DNA of 35,073 nucleotides from Levilactobacillus koreensis JCM 16448 (lineage in GTDB: Bacteria; Bacillota; Bacilli; Lactobacillales; Lactobacillaceae): positions 1-35,073 of the forward strand of contig NZ_AZDP01000070.1 of NCBI RefSeq assembly GCF_001435525.1, read 5' to 3'. Of this stretch, positions 1 to 7,763 are shown piece after piece. Every line of letters starts with the position of its first letter. The stretch's first letter is position 1. A model generated the notes under the pieces. The model did not search any database, was not told where the DNA came from, and worked only from the letters and a program-made list of their open reading frames with translations. The position numbers were made by a program, and so were the translations under genes.

Positions 1-57
1 GACGCCATTCTTATTTTTAGTCTAAAATTCAATACGGTCAGTTATTGGGTGCTTACC

Positions 58-94
58 AAAAAGGGTCTGGGATTTTATGTCCCGGACCCTTTTT
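58..94. terminator. Bidirectional hairpin terminator
   Basis: A 15-bp stem has A-tract on the left arm and T-tract on the right arm, joined by a 7-base loop. The core is GGGTCTGGGA against TCCCGGACCC, with one G-U pair. It probably ends a plus-strand gene lying left of the window and may back up the minus-strand small RNA terminator beside it. Confidence 0.75.
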
Positions 95-110
95 GTGAAA
101 TTTTTAGATA

Positions 111-144
111 AAAAAAAAGCTAGTTACGTAAGGACGCAACCAGC
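111..144 (-). terminator. Intrinsic terminator of the minus-strand small RNA
   Basis: Read on the minus strand, GCTGGTT and AACTAGC pair (one G-U) around a 12-base loop and are followed directly by eight T residues. This is a standard Rho-independent terminator and sets the 3' end of the small RNA candidate. Confidence 0.75.
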
Positions 145-248
145 AGAATAGAAGTATGTGTACGGCTTCAACGGTGTTAATAATGGCTAAATGTCAATTA
201 ACTCCTCCAACGATTGAAGACCCGTGGCAGGCTCTCACCTGAATATGT
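111..248 (-). ncRNA. Candidate small RNA, about 138 nt
   Basis: No gene longer than a few codons lies here, yet the stretch has a near-consensus promoter at one end and a U-tract terminator at the other, so it reads as a stand-alone transcript of about 138 nt. Internal pairing is visible on the minus strand: CTTCAA (with a bulged T) pairs with TTGAAG, enclosing GTTAAT/ATTAAC. An exposed GGAGGAG lies on the 5' side of that inner hairpin; it could bind the 3' end of 16S rRNA, or serve a six-codon TTG-started peptide (MTFSHY), but the latter is speculative. I do not recognise the family. A 6S-like RNA or another lactobacillus sRNA is possible, though it is short for 6S. Confidence 0.55.
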
Positions 249-254
249 AAGTTC

Positions 255-283
255 ATTATAACGTGGCGAGCCGGGTCTGTAAA
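255..283 (-). promoter_or_regulatory. Sigma-A promoter of the small RNA
   Basis: On the minus strand TTTACA (278-283) is separated by exactly 17 bp from TATAAT (255-260). It sits just downstream of the DUF1304 stop codon and points toward the small RNA. This is the best promoter match in the left part of the window. An inverted repeat AGACCC/GGGTCT (218-223 and 273-278) spans the promoter and start site. Confidence 0.7.
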
Positions 284-303
284 CCACAAAATTAAAGATT
301 CGG

Positions 304-675
304 TTAAACCAGCTGAGTTAGTAAAACGAGAAACGTCACTAATGCCGGCATTCCCTGGAGCCAAAAAATCTGCTTTTTTACGGTCAAACTGCCAAAAATT
401 GCGACAATAATCACAAATAATAGAAGTAATGCCGTCATAACTAGTTGATTATGGCCGGTAAGAAATAGGGGCGTCAGACCGAGGGTGAGGCCGAGCATGC
501 CGTTGTAGATCCCCATATTGGCGAGAGCGGCTTTCGCGGGGGCCTGTTTAACGAAACTCAGTGGCATGCTAAAGAGTTCGGCTTGCTTGGTAGATGTTCC
601 CCAAATTTCGATACCCATGATGCCCAAATGCTCGATAGCGACGAAATAGGTTAAGATGATTAAAAGTATGTTCAT
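304..675 (-). CDS. DUF1304 family membrane protein
   Basis: A 123-residue protein that is almost entirely hydrophobic, with four predicted membrane segments (about residues 1-23, 45-72, 76-98 and 103-123). The conserved features of DUF1304 proteins are present: a His in the first helix region (VAIEHLGIMGIEIW) and the segment ANMGIYNGMLGLTLG. The function of the family is unknown. A purine-rich ribosome site (AAGGGAAGG) lies upstream of the ATG. The small RNA promoter begins 20 bp past its stop codon, so read-through of this gene would run through the small RNA. Confidence 0.8.
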   Translation of the reverse strand: MNILLIILTYFVAIEHLGIMGIEIWGTSTKQAELFSMPLSFVKQAPAKAALANMGIYNGMLGLTLGLTPLFLTGHNQLVMTALLLLFVIIVAIFGSLTVKKQIFWLQGMPALVTFLVLLTQLV

Positions 676-889
676 GATAATTGCCTTCCCTTTATGAAAT
701 CTAGTATAGTAGAGTAAAGAATCGCTGGATAAGCGGTTGAGACTAGAAATGTTTCTTACTTTAAGCTAATTTTTAGTTTGGCGTGTAGAATAATTAAGTG
801 AGGATATTTACGTCAGGGGAGCTTGGGTCATTCGCGGGGAGAATGGCGTCACAACAGACCTTATGAAATTTTGAATGGAGGAATTACCC

Positions 890-1384
890 ATGAGACTCCT
901 AGACTTAAGTGGACAACAATTCGGCAGACTGACGGTTATTCGTCGAGATGGGACCGCGAAAAACGGTAACGCCACGTGGCTGTGTAAATGTAGCTGTGGT
1001 AATTTAGTGACGGTCGACAGTTATCGGTTACGTCATGGCATTACGGTGAGCTGCGGTTGTTATCGTCGTGACATTAGTAAAGCCCGGTTAACCAAGGATC
1101 CACGGACCCGTAAACAGATTGGTAATGCAACCAATTTGCCATTGGTGAATGGCTCTAACGTTGCCGCACTTACAAAGATTAGCTCCCGCAACATTTCCGG
1201 AGTTATTGGCGTTAGTTTTGACAAGCGTTCCGGTAAGTGGGCAGCACGTCTATTCTACCATGGCCGCTACATTTTAAACCAGACATTTACAGAATTTTAC
1301 GATGCGGTCGCTGCGCGTAAGGAAGCGGAGCAACAATTAGCAAAGAAAAATGATTTGAAGTTAAAGGCCTCGGCTGAAGGCTAA
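890..1384 (+). CDS. Orphan AP2/ERF-type DNA-binding protein with N-terminal Cys motif
   Basis: A 164-residue protein starting at ATG 890; GGAGG at 877-881 is 8 bp upstream, so an in-frame ATG at 875 inside that site is not used. The N-terminal half has the FGRLTVI...WLCKCSCGN...SCGC pattern seen in phage-encoded AP2/HNH proteins, where the cysteines probably bind zinc. The C-terminal half (about 100-150) reads as an AP2 domain (GVIGVSFDKRSGKWAARL, then YDAVAARKEAE). No HNH nuclease motif is seen between or after them. In phages these proteins are usually homing endonucleases or their remnants; here it stands alone in the chromosome with its own terminator, so it may be a domesticated DNA-binding protein. 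Confidence 0.75.
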   Translation: MRLLDLSGQQFGRLTVIRRDGTAKNGNATWLCKCSCGNLVTVDSYRLRHGITVSCGCYRRDISKARLTKDPRTRKQIGNATNLPLVNGSNVAALTKISSRNISGVIGVSFDKRSGKWAARLFYHGRYILNQTFTEFYDAVAARKEAEQQLAKKNDLKLKASAEG

Positions 1385-1422
1385 ATTCAGCGGATTCACC
1401 AGCAAGTATAGAAGCCAAAGTG

Positions 1423-1451
1423 AGTCGGTCCTGTTGGGGGCCGACTTTTTT
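1423..1451 (+). terminator. Terminator after the AP2 gene
   Basis: AGTCGGTCC pairs with GGGCCGACT (one G-U) and is followed by six T residues. Confidence 0.75.
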
Positions 1452-1583
1452 GGTGGTTAGATTTTTGTGCCATTGGTCCATAGTCCGAATCAATTGTGTT
1501 TTATCCCCGCTGTGCTATAGTCGAGCTGAAATTTAACGGTTACGTCGATAGCAAAAGAAGTTTGGAGAAGGGAATGGGGACCC

Positions 1584-2534
1584 GTGTTCAATCAAACGCG
1601 GCATCAAAAAGTCGTTTTAGTCGGGGATGGCGCTGTGGGGTCATCATATGCGTTGCTGATGTTGCAGCAGCCAGTCATGGATGAGCTGGTCATCGTGGAT
1701 ATTGCTGAGGAACACTGTGTCGGGGATAGCTTGGATTTAGAGGACACACAGCTGTGGTCGACGCCGAAGACGGTCCGGTCCGGAACGTATGCGGATGCCA
1801 GTGATGCCGACCTCGTCGTGATTACGGCGGGAGTTCCGCGAAAACCGGGCGAGACGCGGTTGGACCTGGTCAATAAGAATCTGAAAATTTTACGGTCGAT
1901 CGTCACGCCCATCGTGGCCAGCGGCTTTGCCGGTATCTTTCTGGTTGCGGCCAACCCGGTCGATATTTTAACTGCCGCTACTCAACGGCTCTCAGGCTTC
2001 CCGCCGGCCAGAGTGATTGGGTCGGGAACGTCACTTGATACGGCGCGCTTTAAAGTGGGGTTGGCTAAGCGACTCCAGGTGGCCCCACAGCAATTGGAGG
2101 TCAACATCGTTGGTGAACACGGTGACACCGAGTTTGCCGCGCTCCATGCCGCGACGTTAGGTGGCCGGCCGCTTTTAGATGTGATTCAGCAGCAGGGTAT
2201 CACGAACCAAGAGTTGATCGACATCGAGGCCGCCGCTCGGACCAAGGGGGGCAAGATCATCGGCCTGAAAGGCGCCACTTTCTACGGCGTGGCCACGTGT
2301 TTGGCCCGCATCAGCCGAGCCGTCTTGGCAAATGAGAATGCCGTCTTGCCGGTCGGTGCCTACCTTGATGGGCAGTATCATCAGCACGGCCTGTACCTAG
2401 GAACGCCAGCCGTGATCAACGCAAACGGCATCGACCATATTTTAGAGTTGTCGTTGAGTCCCGAGGAACAGGAGAAAATGGCCCATTCCGCGGGAGCCGT
2501 CCAGTCGGTGTTGACGGCAGCGTTTGCGAGTTGA
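1584..2534 (+). CDS. L-lactate/malate dehydrogenase family protein, LdhL2-like, Arg at the specificity position
   Basis: A 316-residue NAD-dependent 2-hydroxyacid dehydrogenase starting at GTG 1584 (GGAGAAGG lies about 12 bp upstream; an ATG at 1574 is in another frame). Visible motifs are the Rossmann GDGAVGSSYA (14-23), Arg92 in GETR, Asp152 and Arg155 in GTSLDTARF, and catalytic His179 in VGEHGDTEF. Overall the sequence is of the L-LDH type. The residue before KPGETR, which is Gln in typical LDHs and decides pyruvate against oxaloacetate, is Arg86 here (codon CGA at 1839-1841), as in malate dehydrogenases. The LDH-type GATFYG is kept, so specificity may be mixed. With a dicarboxylate transporter and fumarase next to it, malate/oxaloacetate chemistry is a reasonable inference. 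It has its own terminator and is unlikely to be the main fermentative LDH. Confidence 0.85.
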   Translation: MFNQTRHQKVVLVGDGAVGSSYALLMLQQPVMDELVIVDIAEEHCVGDSLDLEDTQLWSTPKTVRSGTYADASDADLVVITAGVPRKPGETRLDLVNKNLKILRSIVTPIVASGFAGIFLVAANPVDILTAATQRLSGFPPARVIGSGTSLDTARFKVGLAKRLQVAPQQLEVNIVGEHGDTEFAALHAATLGGRPLLDVIQQQGITNQELIDIEAAARTKGGKIIGLKGATFYGVATCLARISRAVLANENAVLPVGAYLDGQYHQHGLYLGTPAVINANGIDHILELSLSPEEQEKMAHSAGAVQSVLTAAFAS

Positions 2535-2548
2535 AGTTAAATTGGGGA

Positions 2549-2573
2549 AGCAGGGTTGCGGCTCTGCTTTTTT
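2549..2573 (+). terminator. Terminator after the dehydrogenase gene
   Basis: AGCAGGG pairs with CTCTGCT (one G-U) around TTGCGG, followed by a run of six T residues. Confidence 0.75.
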
Positions 2574-2779
2574 GCTACAGCGGGGACCGTTTTTACGAAA
2601 ACGGGTGACTGGTTAATTAACTCAGCGGGGAAACCTAATTTTTGGCAACCGGTTCCGCCAGCCCCATGAGGAAGGAACGCTGTAGGATTAGCGACAGGAG
2701 AGGTCGAATGCCCAGTTGGGTTTTCGGTCGAACGCGATTAGTGGCTGATTTTGGCATAGGAGCGTAAGGGGGAAGTCTC

Positions 2780-4201
2780 ATGGAATCATTAGCGAATATC
2801 AAGTATCGCAAATTCTTTTGGCCGCTACTGGTGGGTCTCGTTATCTGGTTAGCGGTACCGTTCAAGCCGGCCAGCGTTTCACTGGCGGCTTGGCATATTT
2901 TAGCAATCTTTGTGGCGACAATCATTGGCTGCATCACGCAACCACTGCCGATTGCCGGGGTGGCCTTGGTCGGGTTTACGACGACCGTCCTACTGGGGGT
3001 AGTCCCCATGGATACGGCCGTTGAGGGCTTTGGTAACAAGACGGTGTGGCTGATTGTCATGGCCTATTGTCTGTCGCGGGGCTTTATCAAGACCGGATTT
3101 GGCCGTCGAGTGGCACTGATCTTCGTTCGTCTATTTGGTAAGAAGACGTTGGGGTTGGCCTATTCCCTGATGGGTGTTGACTTACTGACGGCCGCGGCCA
3201 CGCCCAGCAACACGGCGCGGGCTGGTGGAATCGTTTATCCCATCATTGACTCGTTGGCGTCGACGTTCGGGTCAACCCCGAAGGACGGCACGGAGCGTAA
3301 GATTGGGTCCTTTCTGACGTTTACCGAATTTCAGGCCAACGTGATTACCTCGGGGATGTTCATGACGGCCATGGCACCGAACCTGTTGGCGGTGTCGCTG
3401 GCAAAGGCGGATCACGTGACGCTGACCTGGATGGGCTGGTTCTTGGCGGGCATCGTTCCTGGAGCCATTAGTCTGGTCGTTGTGCCATTTTTGATTTATA
3501 AAATGTATCCACCGGAGATTAAGGATACGCCGAACGCTAAGCCGTGGGCCGAAGCGGAGTTGGCGAAAATGGGACCGATGAGCCGCGCCGAAAAAATCAT
3601 GTGTGCGGTCTTTGCCTTGGCGCTAGTGCTCTGGATTGCCTCCAGCTTTATCGGCATGGACGCCGCGTTGGTCGCGTTTTTGGCAGTAGCCATTCTGGTG
3701 ATCTGCGGCGTGCTGACGGTCGATGACATCTTGAACGAAAAGGGCGCTTGGAGCACGTTGATCTGGTTTTCCATTTTAATTTTCATGGCGACCGAGTTAA
3801 ACAAGCTGGGCTTTATTCCGTGGCTGTCCAAGACGCTTGGTGGTAGCTTACACGGCATCAACTGGGTGTTTGTGTTGGCAATTCTGTTGCTCTTTTACTT
3901 CTACTCACACTATCTGTTTGCGAGCGGGACCGCCCACGTAAGCGCGATGTACGCGGCGCTACTGGGTGTGGCGATTTCGGCGGGCGTGCCACCGACCTTA
4001 GCGGCAATGCTGCTAGCAACCTGTGGGGCGCTCTTTAGCTCGACCACGCACTATGCCAGCGGTCCAGCAACGATCTTATTCGGGACCGGCTACGTCAAAC
4101 AAAACGACTGGTGGCGGATGAACGCGATTCTCGGTGTCTTCTACATTGTGGTTTGGTTCGGCATTGGGTCACTGTGGCTAAAGGTGATTGGCATGTGGTA
4201 G
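2780..4201 (+). CDS. DASS-family dicarboxylate/citrate-type anion transporter
   Basis: A 473-residue integral membrane protein with about twelve hydrophobic segments. The two short motifs that bind the carboxylates in divalent anion:Na+ symporters are present: AATPSNTARAGGI near residues 140-150, and the pseudo-symmetric SSTTHYASGPATI near 418-430. It resembles CitT/YflS-type members, which carry malate, succinate, 2-oxoglutarate or citrate by Na+ symport or exchange; the exact substrate cannot be read from sequence. The start is supported by AAGGGGGAAG four bases before the ATG. It lies between the LDH/MDH-like gene and fumarase, each with its own terminator, so the three are probably separate transcripts of one metabolic cluster: C4-acid uptake, or succinate/malate export. 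Confidence 0.85.
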   Translation: MESLANIKYRKFFWPLLVGLVIWLAVPFKPASVSLAAWHILAIFVATIIGCITQPLPIAGVALVGFTTTVLLGVVPMDTAVEGFGNKTVWLIVMAYCLSRGFIKTGFGRRVALIFVRLFGKKTLGLAYSLMGVDLLTAAATPSNTARAGGIVYPIIDSLASTFGSTPKDGTERKIGSFLTFTEFQANVITSGMFMTAMAPNLLAVSLAKADHVTLTWMGWFLAGIVPGAISLVVVPFLIYKMYPPEIKDTPNAKPWAEAELAKMGPMSRAEKIMCAVFALALVLWIASSFIGMDAALVAFLAVAILVICGVLTVDDILNEKGAWSTLIWFSILIFMATELNKLGFIPWLSKTLGGSLHGINWVFVLAILLLFYFYSHYLFASGTAHVSAMYAALLGVAISAGVPPTLAAMLLATCGALFSSTTHYASGPATILFGTGYVKQNDWWRMNAILGVFYIVVWFGIGSLWLKVIGMW

Positions 4202-4213
4202 ATTTGGAATGGG

Positions 4214-4245
4214 GAGTTGTGGCGAAGGCCATGGCTCTCTTTTTT
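4214..4245 (+). terminator. Terminator after the transporter gene
   Basis: A 10-bp stem GAGTTGTGGC/GCCATGGCTC with three G-U pairs and loop GAAG, followed by a T-rich tract. Confidence 0.7.
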
Positions 4246-4354
4246 GACGGTATGCGTTGGCTTCCGACTGTCTCACGCTAACTTCAAATCTCATGCGGCT
4301 GGACAATGTAAAATTTCTTAGCGCGGTAATTTAATCTAACTTTTGACCCTTTAG

Positions 4355-4384
4355 TTGACGACACACCATCGCAATGGTTATGCT
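4355..4384 (+). promoter_or_regulatory. Candidate promoter of the fumarase gene
   Basis: TTGACG (4355-4360) is 18 bp from TATGCT (4379-4384), which would give a leader of about 27 nt before the ATG at 4418. The -10 is only 4/6, so this is a moderate call. Confidence 0.4.
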
Positions 4385-4417
4385 GAATCTAAGATTGAAT
4401 TTGAGAGGAAGACTGTC

Positions 4418-5806
4418 ATGAAATACCGTCAGGAAGCAGATACGTTAGGTACGGTCAATGTACCAGAGAATGCCCTTTGGGGACCACAAACAGAACGAAG
4501 TCGCCACAATTTTACAACGGGACCGCTGATGCCGTTGCCAGCGATTCGGGCATTGCTCCAGCTTAAGCGCGCCGCCGCAGTCGCCAATCGCGATTTGGGT
4601 GAGCTACAGGAGTCCAAGGCCCAATTGATTATTCGAGCGGCGGATGATTTACTAGCGCTGTCAGACAATCAGTTGCGACCGGATTTTCCGTTGCACGTGT
4701 ACCAAACGGGGTCGGGAACCCAGACGAACATGAACGTCAACGAAGTCATCGCCCACCAAACGGTGAAGTACGACCCGACCAGCGGTATTCTGCCTAACGA
4801 TGATGTCAACCATGGGCAAAGCTCCAACGACACATTTCCCACGGCGATGGCGGTCACGTCACGAATGGCGGTCATTGACCTGGAAGCCAGTGTCCAGAAA
4901 CTAATTGATGAACTAAAGGTTAAGCAACGAGATTACTGGCAAGTGGTCAAAATCGGCCGGACCCATTTGCAGGACGCCACGCCCTTAACGTTTGGCCAAG
5001 AAGTTAGCGGCTGGGTCAGCATGTTAGAGCATGACTTGACCTACCTGCAGACGTTGGCGGACACACTGTTGGAGCTCCCAATCGGCGGCACGGCCGTTGG
5101 CACGGGATTGAACGCGGCGCCGGGGTTTGATGTGGCGGTAGCCGAGCAACTGAGTCAGGCGTACGGCCAACGTTTCACGGCGCGGACAAATAAGTTCTTC
5201 GGTTTGGCAGCACATTCCGGACTGAACGTGGTCCACGGTGCCATCAAGACGTTGGCGAGTGACCTGCTGAAGATTGCCAATGATATTCGTTTTCTGGCAA
5301 GTGGTCCGCGGGCCGGATATAATGAATTGAATATTCCGGCGAACGAGCCGGGTTCATCGATCATGCCGGGCAAGGTCAATCCGACCCAGGCGGAGGCCTT
5401 AACCATGGCGGCAACGCGGGTCATGGGCAACGACGTGACGATTACGGTCGCGGCGTCGCAGGGGAATTTCGAAATGAACGTGTACAAGCCAGTCTTGCTG
5501 GAAACCTTCCTTGAATCCGCGGACTTACTGCAGGGCACGATTGATGGGTTCACGACAAAATTGGTGCATGGCTTGACGGTCAATGCCGAACACATGCAGG
5601 CTCTGGTCGACAACTCGTTGATGACGGTCACGGCGTTGTCGCCGCACATCGGCTATCACGCCAGCGCGGAAATTGCTCAGGCAGCAGAGAAGAATGGAAC
5701 GACATTACGGGCGGCGGCGTTGAAGTCGGGCCAGGTCACGGCCGAACAATTTGATGCGTGGGTCGATCCGCTGGCGATGGCGAACTTGAATCGGGAAGAG
5801 AAATAG
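4418..5806 (+). CDS. fumC: Class II fumarate hydratase
   Basis: Fumarase interconverts malate and fumarate in the cytoplasm. The protein is 462 residues, the usual length for the class II homotetramer. The start is ATG 4418, preceded by GAGAGGAAG; longer in-frame openings upstream lack a ribosome site. Visible family marks are GSGTQTNMNVNEVI, the catalytic-base region GRTHLQDATP, and the signature GSSIMPGKVNPTQAE at 312-326 with the catalytic serine in the mobile loop. Aspartase is the alternative in this superfamily, but length and overall sequence favour fumarase. With the MDH-like dehydrogenase and DASS transporter it could run the reductive branch oxaloacetate to malate to fumarate. Confidence 0.92.
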   Translation: MKYRQEADTLGTVNVPENALWGPQTERSRHNFTTGPLMPLPAIRALLQLKRAAAVANRDLGELQESKAQLIIRAADDLLALSDNQLRPDFPLHVYQTGSGTQTNMNVNEVIAHQTVKYDPTSGILPNDDVNHGQSSNDTFPTAMAVTSRMAVIDLEASVQKLIDELKVKQRDYWQVVKIGRTHLQDATPLTFGQEVSGWVSMLEHDLTYLQTLADTLLELPIGGTAVGTGLNAAPGFDVAVAEQLSQAYGQRFTARTNKFFGLAAHSGLNVVHGAIKTLASDLLKIANDIRFLASGPRAGYNELNIPANEPGSSIMPGKVNPTQAEALTMAATRVMGNDVTITVAASQGNFEMNVYKPVLLETFLESADLLQGTIDGFTTKLVHGLTVNAEHMQALVDNSLMTVTALSPHIGYHASAEIAQAAEKNGTTLRAAALKSGQVTAEQFDAWVDPLAMANLNREEK

Positions 5807-5863
5807 GTATGGTGTTCTAGCAGAAATCAGGCTGTTCTTGGCGCACGAACAAGAAAGAAACCA

Positions 5864-6166
5864 GTGATGATGTACAGACATTTTCTAGCTTTAGCCCGTT
5901 TCGATGACGTGGCGTTTGCCTATCGTGTGGCGAGTCAAGATAGCGATGATATCATGAACGCGTGGCGTGACATGAGTAAATTGAGTAAGCAGAAGCACGT
6001 CCCGGGATACGATTACGGTGGGCACGTCTTATCGACGGCTGCCATGAGCTTTGAGTCGATTCAGGAGATGGACCCGTACTTTTCGGATGTCCATGAGATA
6101 ACCGATTTGAATGAGTTCCTGGATGGGGTCGTCGATCCGTCACTAGTGATAGCTAAATTGAAATAG
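5864..6166 (+). CDS. Small hypothetical protein
   Basis: A 100-residue soluble acidic protein without a motif I recognise. The ATG at 5864 (or 5867) has only a weak purine-rich site (AAGAAAGAAA) upstream. It follows fumC by 57 bp with no clear terminator between, so the two may be co-transcribed. The region between holds an imperfect inverted repeat (TTCTTG/CAAGAA). A terminator follows at once, which supports it being a real gene. The C-terminal half (ITDLNEFLDGVVDPSLVIAKL) looks helical and amphipathic. Confidence 0.6.
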   Translation: MMMYRHFLALARFDDVAFAYRVASQDSDDIMNAWRDMSKLSKQKHVPGYDYGGHVLSTAAMSFESIQEMDPYFSDVHEITDLNEFLDGVVDPSLVIAKLK

Positions 6167-6174
6167 TTTTCGTC

Positions 6175-6208
6175 AGGAAGCCTGGTAACGCGTAGGGCTT
6201 CCTTTTTT
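6175..6208 (+). terminator. Terminator after the fumC-hypothetical unit
   Basis: GGAAGCC pairs with GGCTTCC around a 13-base loop, followed by six T residues. Confidence 0.8.
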
Positions 6209-6231
6209 GACGCAAAATTTCCGAATAGATT

Positions 6232-6258
6232 CCCAGCCGGCTGGGTTTCCCTTATACT
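6232..6258 (+). promoter_or_regulatory. Palindromic operator candidate and -10 upstream of the sigma factor gene
   Basis: A perfect 14-bp palindrome CCCAGCCGGCTGGG (6232-6245) is followed 7 bp later by TATACT (6253-6258). If TATACT is a -10, the palindrome covers the spacer and -35, as a repressor operator would. A weaker ECF-like arrangement (AAACCG, 16 bp, CGTT) lies at 6301-6326 and could be autoregulatory; that is inference only. Confidence 0.4.
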
Positions 6259-6357
6259 GGAGGCTATCGGTCTACGCGATCAATCAAAAAAATTAAAATT
6301 AAACCGTTACTTTTTACAAAGTCGTTCGTTACATAGGTGTAAGGGGAGGAGGTTGAC

Positions 6358-6837
6358 ATGCGATTACAACGTTACGAAAAGTTAATGGCACAAATGGCGG
6401 TGGAGCTTCAACGCTATTTGGTCAGCCGGGGCGCCAAACACGAGGTTGCGGAGGACATCGTGCAAGACGTTTTCGTTAAATTATTGGAAATGGAATTAGT
6501 TTTACCGCCGGATAAATTACGGCCATACATGTACCGGGTCGCTTGGTCAACTTACCTGGACTATTACCGGCGAACCCAACGCTATCAAGATTTAGTCGAG
6601 AAATATCTGGGGCCAGCGACCGAAACACCAAGGCAGCAATCAGATCCCGGCATTGAGCAGGCCATGGCGCGTTTGTCACGGAAGGAACAGCACTTATTAG
6701 TCTTGCGTTATGAGCAGAACTTGTCGATTGCCCAGGTGGCCGAACAGCTCAAAATTAGGCCGTCCGCGGTTAAGATGCGACTTCATCGCGTGCATAAGAA
6801 GTTAGAGAGAATCATGGTGAGGAGTGAACAAGGATGA
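6358..6837 (+). CDS. ECF-type RNA polymerase sigma factor (sigma-70 family)
   Basis: A 159-residue protein with only the two domains of extracytoplasmic-function sigma factors. Region 2 (about 10-75) includes DIVQDVFVKLLE and the -10 recognition helix YRVAWSTYLDYYRRTQRY. Region 4 (about 105-150) includes LSRKEQHLLVLRYEQNLSIAQVAEQLKIRPSAVKMRLHR, a helix-turn-helix for the -35. A strong ribosome site (AAGGGGAGGAGG) precedes the ATG. Its stop overlaps the start of the next gene by 4 bp (ATGA), the usual coupling of an ECF sigma with its regulator. The regulon is unknown; envelope stress is the usual role in Firmicutes. Confidence 0.88.
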   Translation: MRLQRYEKLMAQMAVELQRYLVSRGAKHEVAEDIVQDVFVKLLEMELVLPPDKLRPYMYRVAWSTYLDYYRRTQRYQDLVEKYLGPATETPRQQSDPGIEQAMARLSRKEQHLLVLRYEQNLSIAQVAEQLKIRPSAVKMRLHRVHKKLERIMVRSEQG

Positions 6838-7763
6838 ATGATGAGAAAAAGTTTCGGCAATTGGCGATGCGGGTCAAAGTGGTCCGGTGGCTGATCACTA
6901 TCGGCATTGTCATTGTTGTCTTACTGGTGGGCGCCATTGGGGGCTACTGGTTGACACAGAAAAAGGCCGGTCAGGAATCTCGCCGAGAGGACCGCTTCAT
7001 TGAACAGGTCTCAACGGTGATGTCACCCAACATTGCGGTGAGCGACCGTTACTTGGCTGACACCAATTTCATGGGGGGCAAGGTCACCAGTCATCGCTAT
7101 AAGGATATCGAGGGGTATCGCGAGGCCTGGTCGCCAATCGTGCAGCCTTATTCTTGGACTTGGCTGGGGAATCAGTCGGGCGATACCTTGAATAGTACGG
7201 ATACCACCAACCATGCCGCTTATGACCGATTGACGCAGCATAAGATCCCGCTATTTTACAATCCTAAAGTGAAGCATCCCGATGTTCAGCGCGCAGCTGA
7301 TATTAACCGGGTGGCCAGGACTAGGGGCGCGGTGGCTGAAGTCGCCGTTTCCTTTGCTCACCCCCTGACCTACACGCAGATTCAGCAGCGCTTGCCGAAG
7401 AACCTTCATGCCGTTTGGTACTGGATTGGCGTGGGCCCCAAGGCGGATGCCACGTTTATGGACAATAACTTTTTAGGCGTGCAGGCCGATTCTCAGGGGC
7501 ACATGGTGGCGACGAAGGATGAGAACTATTATCGCAGTTTCCGCCAAACGCTAAAGCAGTTGGATGTTGGCTATGGTTATAACAATTTCAATATTGGTGA
7601 GTATGCGCATAAATACGCTAAGCAATACCCGACTCTAAAGACGGCGAAATTTGCCGGCGTCATTGTGACGGGGGACAGCGAAAACTTTAAACCGTTGGCC
7701 AACGCTGACTGGATCTACGCCAGTTCGGCAGGGTTCTTCCAGCAACGGACGGCGATTAAATAG
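6834..7763 (+). CDS. Membrane-bound sigma factor regulator (Sigma_reg_N/C type anti-sigma)
   Basis: A 309-residue protein with a short cytoplasmic N-terminus (1-17), one membrane helix (about 18-40) and a large extracytoplasmic domain. This layout and sequence resemble the sigma-factor-regulator N- and C-terminal domains found beside ECF sigma genes in Bacillus and lactobacilli. No zinc-binding anti-sigma motif (HxxxCxxC) is present. The outer domain has Trp/Tyr-rich stretches (EAWSPIVQPYSWTWLGN and HAVWYWIGVG) and probably senses an envelope signal. Translation is coupled to the sigma gene through the 4-bp overlap. The gene is followed by a structured intergenic repeat. Confidence 0.78.
   Translation: MNDEKKFRQLAMRVKVVRWLITIGIVIVVLLVGAIGGYWLTQKKAGQESRREDRFIEQVSTVMSPNIAVSDRYLADTNFMGGKVTSHRYKDIEGYREAWSPIVQPYSWTWLGNQSGDTLNSTDTTNHAAYDRLTQHKIPLFYNPKVKHPDVQRAADINRVARTRGAVAEVAVSFAHPLTYTQIQQRLPKNLHAVWYWIGVGPKADATFMDNNFLGVQADSQGHMVATKDENYYRSFRQTLKQLDVGYGYNNFNIGEYAHKYAKQYPTLKTAKFAGVIVTGDSENFKPLANADWIYASSAGFFQQRTAIK

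Noticed and set aside
1496-1684. Short frame overlapping the start of the dehydrogenase gene
   Set aside because: It runs into the dehydrogenase in another frame, and the shared ATG at 1574 does not lead to any recognisable protein.
2635-3060. Minus-strand frame of 141 codons at the start of the transporter gene
   Set aside because: It overlaps the well-supported DASS transporter; composition mirrors the plus-strand membrane protein and no family is seen.
5155-5649. Minus-strand frame of 164 codons inside fumC
   Set aside because: Lies wholly opposite conserved fumarase motifs and has no ribosome site.
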